Assembly: GCA_949499045.1 (NCBI GenBank)
Contig: CATEEE010000018.1
Location: 1 to 20,226 of the forward strand
Source: Marinobacterium sp. xm-d-530
Lineage (GTDB): Bacteria; Pseudomonadota; Gammaproteobacteria; Pseudomonadales; Balneatricaceae
DNA: 20,226 nucleotides
Direction: 5' to 3'
The stretch's first letter is position 1. Every line of letters starts with the position of its first letter. The notes beneath the pieces are model-generated. The model was not told the origin of the DNA and ran no database searches. It saw only the letters and a program-made list of their open reading frames with translations. Positions 15,560-20,226 of the stretch are shown here, piece after piece. The position numbers and the translations under genes were made by a program.

Positions 15560-15588
15560 AGAGGAGGCTTTAAGCCTCCTCTTTTTTT
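15560..15588 (+). terminator. Rho-independent terminator of the SLC5-STAC gene
   Basis: AGAGGAGGC (15560-15568) and GCCTCCTCT (15574-15582) form a 9-bp perfect stem around TTTAA, followed by a run of T to 15588. It is oriented for the plus strand and ends the mqo-yidD-transporter unit. On the minus strand no T-run follows. The last codons and stop of the mscS-type gene lie inside it, the stop codon being in the loop. Confidence 0.92.
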
Positions 15589-16382
15589 AGATGGACATCC
15601 ATTTGTGGGAACGGAATTGATATACCTTCGGCATCAAAACGCACTTTAATCTCTTCAGTCAGTGCCCAGCGAACCTCCCAGTAATCTTCGGTTTTAACCC
15701 AGGGACGCACAATAAAATTAACGCTGCTATCGGCCAATTCTGACACGGCAATTTTGGGGGCAGGATCTTCCAAGACTCGACTATCAGCCGTCACAACCTC
15801 TGTAAGAATGTGTTTAGCTTTACGCAGATCGTCGTCATAGCCTATTCCAAAGATCATATCGATACGACGTGTTGGTCTGCGATTATAGTTTGTGATGATT
15901 CCTGAATAGATCGAACCATTTGGCACGATCACTTCTCGGTTATCACCCGTACGCATCACGGTATTAAAAATCGTGATCTCTTCAGCAACACCCGATATAC
16001 CTGCCACTTCGACAAAGTCACCCTCTTTAAAGGGACGAAAGAAGATGAGTAAGACACCCGCAGCAAAGTTCTTCAACGAGTCCTGTAGCGCTAAACCGAT
16101 CGCTAAACCTGCAGCACCGACCAAAGCGATTAATGAGGTAGTATCGACACCCAATTGACCTAATGCGGCTACGATGACCAATAGCGTCAAAAGAATGCTG
16201 ATGACGGATCTTACAAAGTTGACCAACATAGTATCCATCGATGTACGATGCAGTCCTCTTTCAAGCAGCCGAGTCGAAAATTTGACCAACCAGCGACCCA
16301 CCACAAAGATGGCCAGAGCCGAGGTAATGTTGATTGACCAAGGGACTAGGTAGGTGTCTATTAGAGATTGCAAATCAGGCAT
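15570..16382 (-). CDS. mscS: MscS-family small-conductance mechanosensitive channel
   Basis: A heptameric inner-membrane channel that releases small solutes when membrane tension rises, protecting cells from hypo-osmotic shock. The 270 residues fit the short MscS (YggB) class (about 286 in E. coli). Membrane segments are at about 13-33, 58-80 and 82-115. The third is the pore helix, rich in Gly and Ala (LVGAAGLAIGLALQDSLKNF, then AAGVLLIFFRPFKEGDFVE). The beta domain follows (ISGVAEEITIFNTVMRTGDN, VIVPNGSIYSGIITNY), then the cytoplasmic vestibule (IGYDDDLRKAKHIL) and a short lysine/glutamate tail. The stop codon lies in the loop of the neighbouring terminator. The gene is divergent from the YgiM-like gene across 103 bases. 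Confidence 0.93.
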   Translation of the reverse strand: MPDLQSLIDTYLVPWSINITSALAIFVVGRWLVKFSTRLLERGLHRTSMDTMLVNFVRSVISILLTLLVIVAALGQLGVDTTSLIALVGAAGLAIGLALQDSLKNFAAGVLLIFFRPFKEGDFVEVAGISGVAEEITIFNTVMRTGDNREVIVPNGSIYSGIITNYNRRPTRRIDMIFGIGYDDDLRKAKHILTEVVTADSRVLEDPAPKIAVSELADSSVNFIVRPWVKTEDYWEVRWALTEEIKVRFDAEGISIPFPQMDVHLKKEEA

Positions 16383-16423
16383 AGTAAACGTCCAAAAAGG
16401 CTAAATTTAAGCTGCGGGTAAGG

Positions 16424-16453
16424 TTGATAGTGATAAATTTACCCCCATATACA
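16424..16453 (+). promoter_or_regulatory. Candidate sigma-70 promoter for the YgiM-like gene
   Basis: TTGATA at 16424-16429 (5 of 6 to the -35 consensus) is followed after 18 bases by TATACA at 16448-16453 (4 of 6). The start of transcription would be about 25 bases before the ATG at 16486. This is the best promoter-like pair in the window, read by eye only. Confidence 0.45.
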
Positions 16454-16485
16454 CACTATAACCTAGGTAAAGCAGTTTCCCATCT

Positions 16486-17061
16486 ATGCGTTCAGTTTTT
16501 TCTCTATTCGTTCTTCTCTTTTCAAGCCAACTCTATGCGGCTGATTACCACATTGCCGATGATGTTCAGCTCTTCATGCACAGCGGTCCCTCTTACGAAT
16601 ACCGAATTGTTTCTAGAGTTCGTAGTGGTGATCCCGTTACACTGTTAGAACGCGGTAAAGATTACACCAAGATCAAACTGGCCGATGGCAAAGAGGGTTA
16701 TGTATTAACTCGCTACCTTGCTGAGGGGCAAAGTAAACTCAAAGCTCTTCAAACGGAGCTTCCTGACCTAAAACAGCAAGTCGCATCGCTTAGTGAAGAT
16801 TTAGCTAAGAGAAACAATCAAATCGCTCAGCTTGAAACCGAATTAGCAAGCTTCCGAGATGAAACGACCGATTCAACCACTGAGCTTGTCATCAAAGATA
16901 AACGAATTCGCGAACTTGAGTTTCAGGTCGCCAATATGGATCAATCAAACTTAATGCGCTGGTTAACCCATGGCGGGCTGATTGCCCTAGTGGGTTTGAT
17001 TGTTGGATTGATCCTACCCCACCTTCCTCGTCGTAAGAAAAGACAGGATGAGTGGTTTTAA
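16486..17061 (+). CDS. YgiM-like SH3-domain, coiled-coil membrane protein
   Basis: The 191 residues have a clear order: signal peptide 1-18 (cleavage near LYA-AD), bacterial SH3 domain about 20-78 (FMHSGPSYEYRIVSRVRSGD, GYVLTRYL), a coiled coil about 82-152, one membrane helix about 162-180, then a basic cytoplasmic tail PRRKKRQDEWF. This is the layout of the TIGR04211/YgiM family (about 206 residues in E. coli), which is found in the envelope; the exact function is unclear. By topology the SH3 domain and coiled coil would be periplasmic, where SH3b modules often bind peptidoglycan. The ribosome site is poor (AGGTAAAG lies about 13 bases from the ATG), but no better start is available. A 44-residue membrane protein gene follows after 24 bases. 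Confidence 0.88.
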   Translation: MRSVFSLFVLLFSSQLYAADYHIADDVQLFMHSGPSYEYRIVSRVRSGDPVTLLERGKDYTKIKLADGKEGYVLTRYLAEGQSKLKALQTELPDLKQQVASLSEDLAKRNNQIAQLETELASFRDETTDSTTELVIKDKRIRELEFQVANMDQSNLMRWLTHGGLIALVGLIVGLILPHLPRRKKRQDEWF

Positions 17062-17085
17062 TTAACAAAAAAGAGAGAAGTGAGT

Positions 17086-17220
17086 ATGGAAATGGTAATG
17101 CTTGGCACTCTGTGCGTCGTTGCAGCGCTGTACATCTTCAGCACCAATGTTCAATCTAAGAAGCCTGCTCTACAACCCATTCGTATCGAAGAGCGTGACC
17201 AGGCAAAACGTCGTCACTAA
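17086..17220 (+). CDS. Small single-helix membrane protein, 44 residues, unknown
   Basis: An ATG at 17086 preceded by GAGAGAAG opens a 44-residue frame. Residues 3-19 are hydrophobic (MVMLGTLCVVAALYIF), then comes a short polar and basic stretch (NVQSKKPALQPIRIEERDQ) ending AKRRH. This fits a one-pass inner-membrane protein with a positively charged cytoplasmic tail. It is 24 bases after the YgiM-like gene on the same strand and probably shares its transcript. Its TAA (17218-17220) overlaps the stop of the convergent 67-residue gene on the other strand. I do not recognise the family. It may have been missed by gene finders because of its size. Confidence 0.6.
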   Translation: MEMVMLGTLCVVAALYIFSTNVQSKKPALQPIRIEERDQAKRRH

Positions 17221-17420
17221 ATCAGGTCTTCATCGTTAATGGGACGTGGCGTGAAGTCTGCGATCCCATCTTCAATGGTCCATGCACGACGCCCCTGCTC
17301 GACACGAATGACGCCTTTGAATCGCGCTTGTAGATAAGGCACGACCTCTTCAAGGGTGTCTATATCACACAAAATCACACCACCACGATCATCTTCAGTC
17401 GAAAATAGAAACGATTGCAT
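17217..17420 (-). CDS. Small acidic protein, 67 residues, unknown
   Basis: The ATG at 17420 has AGAGGTG about 5 bases upstream, a good ribosome site, which supports a real gene. The product is soluble and acidic, with no signal or membrane segment. It reads MQSFLFSTEDDRGGVILCDI, a helix-like DTLEEVVPYLQARFKG, a strand-like VIRVEQGRRAWTI, and an acidic end PRPINDEDLI. The alternation suggests a compact alpha/beta fold. It is the last gene of the gpx-FAD-YgjP operon (44 bases behind the YgjP-like gene), and its stop overlaps that of the convergent small membrane protein gene. I do not recognise the family and assign no function. Confidence 0.65.
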   Translation of the reverse strand: MQSFLFSTEDDRGGVILCDIDTLEEVVPYLQARFKGVIRVEQGRRAWTIEDGIADFTPRPINDEDLI

Positions 17421-17464
17421 CGTACACCTCTAAAAAACAGATATATCAGTCTAACAACTTACCC

Positions 17465-18151
17465 CTACCACTTTAAGTAGGCGAAGCGATCTTTTATCTC
17501 TTGTTTGGCCAGTTGATAGTCAGGAAAGTATTGGCTAACGAGGGCCCAAAAGCGTGAACTGTGATTCATCTCTTTCAAGTGACAGAGTTCGTGAATGATC
17601 ACATAGTCCTGTAAGGTGTTTGAAAGGTGTATCAACCGCCAATTAAGTGAGATCTCACCCCGACTGGAGCACTGGCCCCATTTACTCGTATAACTGCCTA
17701 TGTTGACTGATGAAGGCTGTAAGCCAGTAAAACTCGCTAGCTGATCCGCACGTGCAATCAATTGTTCTTGGGCGGCACTCTTGAGCGAGGATTGAAGCTG
17801 ACGTCTAATCGACTTGTCTGTGGACCGCGCATTCGCTTTGATTCTCACTGAGCGGCTAGCGTGACAAACTCTTTTGCTTTCAGGCCCTAATTGAGTCACC
17901 TGTTCAAGTTGGTAGTCGATGCCGTTTATGGTCAGAACGTCTGATCGAAGATCGATGGAGTGATTGCTCAGTGCTTGCTGCTGTTGCGCAAGCCTGGGAG
18001 TGACCCAATGCTGCTTACTCAGAACCCATTGCTTCACGTCAGAATCACTGGCGAATAGAGGCGCTTTCACGACGACCCTGCCCATGTCGATTTGAATCGA
18101 CAGAGTTCGACGTCTACTGGATCTCTCTAGGGTGTATTCGAACTCTAACAA
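17465..18151 (-). CDS. YgjP-like (DUF45) zinc metallopeptidase
   Basis: The 228 residues carry the gluzincin-like zinc site HELCH (187-191) with a third ligand H197 in KEMNHSSRFW, which is the DUF45/YgjP pattern. Also present is the family hallmark SKWGQCSSRGEISLNWRL (156-173). The N-terminus (RSSRRRTLSIQID) matches the usual family start. The start codon appears to be TTG at 18151 with AAGATGG upstream; no ATG in frame is available in the gap, so initiation may be weak. The protein is cytoplasmic by sequence. YgjP is the bacterial relative of SprT/Spartan-type and UTP-pyrophosphatase-linked proteins, but its substrate is not settled. It follows the FAD oxidoreductase gene by 26 bases. Confidence 0.88.
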   Translation of the reverse strand: MLEFEYTLERSSRRRTLSIQIDMGRVVVKAPLFASDSDVKQWVLSKQHWVTPRLAQQQQALSNHSIDLRSDVLTINGIDYQLEQVTQLGPESKRVCHASRSVRIKANARSTDKSIRRQLQSSLKSAAQEQLIARADQLASFTGLQPSSVNIGSYTSKWGQCSSRGEISLNWRLIHLSNTLQDYVIIHELCHLKEMNHSSRFWALVSQYFPDYQLAKQEIKDRFAYLKW

Positions 18152-18177
18152 GCTGTGCCATCTTAAACATGCTGGGG

Positions 18178-19167
18178 TTACGACAGATTACCGCCTGCAC
18201 CAAAAGAGTCAATAATGACATCCGCCAATTCATTGGCACTTTTCCAGGCTCCCTCTAAACCTGGCTCGTTAATCCAGTCACCACAAGCGCCAATCGAAAG
18301 TTCGGCATCCCATAGAGGTTGTGTTAACTGGGCACTTTGAAGAGTTCGACTGTAGAGCCAGCGATGAATTTTAGATGTGCTGGGCTTTAACGATTCACCT
18401 AACCAATCAGCCAGCATTGCCTCTATCATTTGCAGCAATGGCTCTCGTTCATCATCAATGTGTGATTGGCTCCACGATTCACGCATTTCAACCCGAATCA
18501 GAACACCCTCACGGCCGGGCTTGTCACTCTCAACAATGATACGGTAGAACTCTGGATGCTCTCCCTCAATCACAGAGACTCCGTCTAATCGAGACGGACG
18601 CTTATCAAATTGAAAAAGAGCAATCCAATTGGCAGAGGTGGCTGCTTGATCAGCTCGATGAGCAAAGCGTGGTGATGTTTCAAGAAGCGGCACCGCCTGA
18701 GGGGCAGGCGCTGCGACGACAACCGCATCAAAATAGTCAATCAAATAACCTTGATCATCTCGAATGAGTACACCCTGCTTATCACTCCAAACAACACCTA
18801 TTCGCGTTTCGGTGTGTAGAGTTGCGCCTTTAAGTAGTTCGCGGGTAAACAGACTGTTACGACCTGCACCGATCTTGTAGTCAATTGACTCTTGTTGATT
18901 AAGGTCAAAATCAGAACGAGTCGTACGCCAAGTTTCAACGACACCCTTTTCGACAAAGCTGTTTAAAAAACGTTCAAACTCAGAAGAGCAGCCATCTAAA
19001 TAGGGCGCGCCCAAATCCGCAGAGAGTTGACCAACACGAGTAGAGGCTAAACGCCCACCCGTACCACGAGATTTTTCAAAAAGATCAACAGTAACACCTG
19101 AATAGGTCAGTCTATTGGCCAGAGTGGCGCCGGCGATACCGGCACCGATAATTGCAATCCTTGGCAT
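18178..19167 (-). CDS. Renalase-like NAD(P)/FAD-dependent oxidoreductase
   Basis: The 329 residues begin with a classical FAD-binding fold: RIAIIGAGIAGATLANRL (GxGxxG at 8-13), DLFEKSRGTGGRLAS, and a second signature DLGAPYLDG. The C-terminal FAD-contact motif is LSIGACGDWINEPGLEGAWKSANELA. This layout is that of the bacterial renalase-like flavoproteins. Bacterial renalase is reported to oxidise isomeric dihydro-nicotinamide forms produced as metabolic damage; whether this one does is inference. The ATG at 19167 lies 7 bases after the gpx stop with AGGA between, so it is part of the operon. Confidence 0.88.
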   Translation of the reverse strand: MPRIAIIGAGIAGATLANRLTYSGVTVDLFEKSRGTGGRLASTRVGQLSADLGAPYLDGCSSEFERFLNSFVEKGVVETWRTTRSDFDLNQQESIDYKIGAGRNSLFTRELLKGATLHTETRIGVVWSDKQGVLIRDDQGYLIDYFDAVVVAAPAPQAVPLLETSPRFAHRADQAATSANWIALFQFDKRPSRLDGVSVIEGEHPEFYRIIVESDKPGREGVLIRVEMRESWSQSHIDDEREPLLQMIEAMLADWLGESLKPSTSKIHRWLYSRTLQSAQLTQPLWDAELSIGACGDWINEPGLEGAWKSANELADVIIDSFGAGGNLS

Positions 19168-19174
19168 ACAGTTC

Positions 19175-19738
19175 CTATGAATTGGGCTCTACCGCTATAG
19201 CGTTCTCGACAGTTGTAATAAAACCCTTATTTTCGGGTGATGTAACGCTTGAGTAGACATCGATGACTTTACCATCACGACCAATTAAGTACTTGTAGAA
19301 ATTCCATTTGGGTGCTGTTCCAGTGACCGCAATCAGATCTGCCCATAGAGGGCTCGCTTGATCACCACGAACAACCGACTTTTCAAACATCGGGAACTTC
19401 ACACCGTACGTCAAACGACAAAACTCTCTGATCTGGCCCTCTTCACGGTACTCCTGGTTGGCGAAATCACCACTTGGGAATCCCAACACCGCAAAACCTT
19501 GGTCTTTATATTTAGCATGCATCGCCTCAAGGCCTTCATACTGCCCGGTAAAACCACACTTACTGGCTGTATTGACGATCAATACCACTTTATCTTTGTA
19601 CTCTTCACAAAGGTTGACCTCTTTCTCACCTGCAAGCTCACGAACAGTATGGTTCAACACATTGGTACAACTGTCAGCTGAAGCCGTATTGACACCAAAC
19701 AGAGCGGTAAACAGGGTTAATATTTTCATAAGCTTCAT
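19175..19738 (-). CDS. Secreted glutathione peroxidase-family thiol peroxidase
   Basis: The 187 residues start with a signal peptide (hydrophobic 5-18, likely cleavage after TASA at residue 21). The enzyme should therefore work in the periplasm on peroxides. The catalytic site is present: C61 in NTASKCGFT, Q95 in GDFANQE, and W145-N146 in PKWNF. C107 in EFCRLTYGVKFPMF matches the resolving cysteine of thioredoxin-dependent members, so reduction by a thioredoxin-like protein is more likely than by glutathione. The usual CNQFGGQE loop is changed to SGDFANQE. GAGG lies 6 bases before the ATG. It heads the operon with the FAD oxidoreductase, the YgjP-like gene and the 67-residue gene. Confidence 0.94.
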   Translation of the reverse strand: MKLMKILTLFTALFGVNTASADSCTNVLNHTVRELAGEKEVNLCEEYKDKVVLIVNTASKCGFTGQYEGLEAMHAKYKDQGFAVLGFPSGDFANQEYREEGQIREFCRLTYGVKFPMFEKSVVRGDQASPLWADLIAVTGTAPKWNFYKYLIGRDGKVIDVYSSVTSPENKGFITTVENAIAVEPNS

Positions 19739-19845
19739 ATTGCGCCTCGAAGTTTAGACTGGACGGTGATTAATACGTTTAATTTGAGTTTTCGGATGAT
19801 GCGAAAAGCGGATGACAGGCTGAAGCCAGTCACCTGTGATTTACC

Positions 19846-19864
19846 CTACAACCATCCTTTGTAG
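19846..19864. repeat. Small inverted repeat upstream of the slyD-type gene
   Basis: CTACAA (19846-19851) and TTGTAG (19859-19864) pair over 6 bases with a 7-base spacer. It lies in the 204-base gap between the divergent gpx and slyD-type genes, about 80 bases before the slyD-type start. It could be an operator or chance. The rest of this gap shows no gene; a weak TTGTAG / CTAAAT pair (19859-19864 and 19882-19887) is the only promoter-like match I see. Confidence 0.25.
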
Positions 19865-19942
19865 TTTGTTAGCATAGGCGCCTAAATTCACGGAGCACTG
19901 CGATTCAATAAAGGTCTGCATCTCCAATATAAGGAGAGAAAG

Positions 19943-20226
19943 ATGCAAATCGCTGACAAAACTGTTGTCTCTATTCACTACACTCTTACCAATGCTTTGG
20001 GTGAGACCATTGATAGCTCTGTAGGACAGGATCCTCTTGTCTACCTGCAAGGTGCTCAAAACATCATTCCTGGTCTAGAGAATGCACTGACTGGTAAAGC
20101 GGTTGGAGATGCGCTTCAGGTTACCGTTGAACCAGCTGAAGGCTACGGCGAAATTCGCGATGAATTGATCCAAGAAGTTGATCGCAGCGCTTTCCAAGGC
20201 GTTGAAGATATCGACGTTGGTATGCA
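19943..20226 (+). CDS. slyD: SlyD-type FKBP peptidyl-prolyl isomerase (3' end missing)
   Basis: The ATG at 19943 has AAGGAG 6 bases upstream. The 94 visible residues match the SlyD family: TVVSIHYTLTNALGETIDSS, DPLVYLQGAQNIIPGLENAL, then the inserted-flap region with EGYGEIRDELIQEVDR and AFQGVEDIDVGM. SlyD isomerises proline peptide bonds, acts as a chaperone, and in E. coli binds nickel through a His/Cys-rich tail for hydrogenase maturation. The tail, which would tell SlyD from plain FkpB-like forms, lies beyond the window. The gene is divergent from gpx. Confidence 0.92.
   Translation, partial: MQIADKTVVSIHYTLTNALGETIDSSVGQDPLVYLQGAQNIIPGLENALTGKAVGDALQVTVEPAEGYGEIRDELIQEVDRSAFQGVEDIDVGM

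Noticed and set aside
17421..17464. Terminator between the YgjP-like gene and the 67-residue gene (GATATATC then T-run on the minus strand)
   Set aside because: The stem is short, AT-only and interrupted; too weak to call, and the downstream gene seems to belong to the operon.
1..20226. Defence system, prophage, integron, CRISPR array, tRNA or insertion sequence
   Set aside because: All substantial frames are assigned to ordinary chromosomal families or small unknowns; no repeat array, integrase, transposase or tRNA-like cloverleaf was seen by eye.

Overview
The window looks like ordinary chromosomal DNA of a gammaproteobacterium with moderate G+C. HrpA, YafJ, PpnN, YgiM-like and YgjP-like proteins are near full length and resemble their enterobacterial counterparts. 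The SLC5/STAC protein resembles the input half of Pseudomonas CbrA, and Mqo is present. My guess is an Oceanospirillales/Pseudomonadales-type, perhaps marine, bacterium; this is inferred from gene content, not proven. I see no tRNA, rRNA, CRISPR array, transposase or phage gene. Coding density is very high, and the largest gap without a gene is about 275 bases.

Positions 1-9099 are a long run of minus-strand genes. In transcription order they are ppnN (nucleotide nucleosidase), a yafJ-type glutamine amidotransferase, an AMP-binding acyl-CoA ligase-like protein, hrpA (RNA helicase), mlaA (outer-membrane lipid transport, without a lipobox) and the start of a receiver-domain protein cut by the window edge. 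The yafJ/ligase pair is separated by one base and is probably translationally coupled. A REP-like palindrome lies just after ppnN.

Positions 9100-13377 hold a PIN-PhoH ATPase gene (+), a convergent PNPOx-fold flavoprotein gene (-), then mqo (+) and yidD (+). The mqo leader carries an inverted repeat. The yidD start codon lies inside the 3' arm of an 11-bp perfect inverted repeat that begins just after mqo.

Positions 13378-15588 hold a 719-residue SLC5-type transporter with a STAC domain and a C-terminal coiled coil, but no histidine kinase. It is packed two bases behind yidD and ends at a strong terminator. This is the most unusual protein in the window.

Positions 15570-20226 hold an MscS channel (-), a YgiM-like SH3/coiled-coil membrane protein (+) and a 44-residue small membrane protein (+). 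These converge on a four-gene minus-strand operon of periplasmic glutathione peroxidase, renalase-like FAD oxidoreductase, YgjP-like zinc peptidase and a 67-residue unknown protein. The window ends inside a slyD-type FKBP peptidyl-prolyl isomerase gene (+).

No single new 'system' stands out. The best leads are the kinase-less SLC5-STAC protein, the yidD start-site hairpin, the motif-altered ligase coupled to yafJ, and two small unknown genes.
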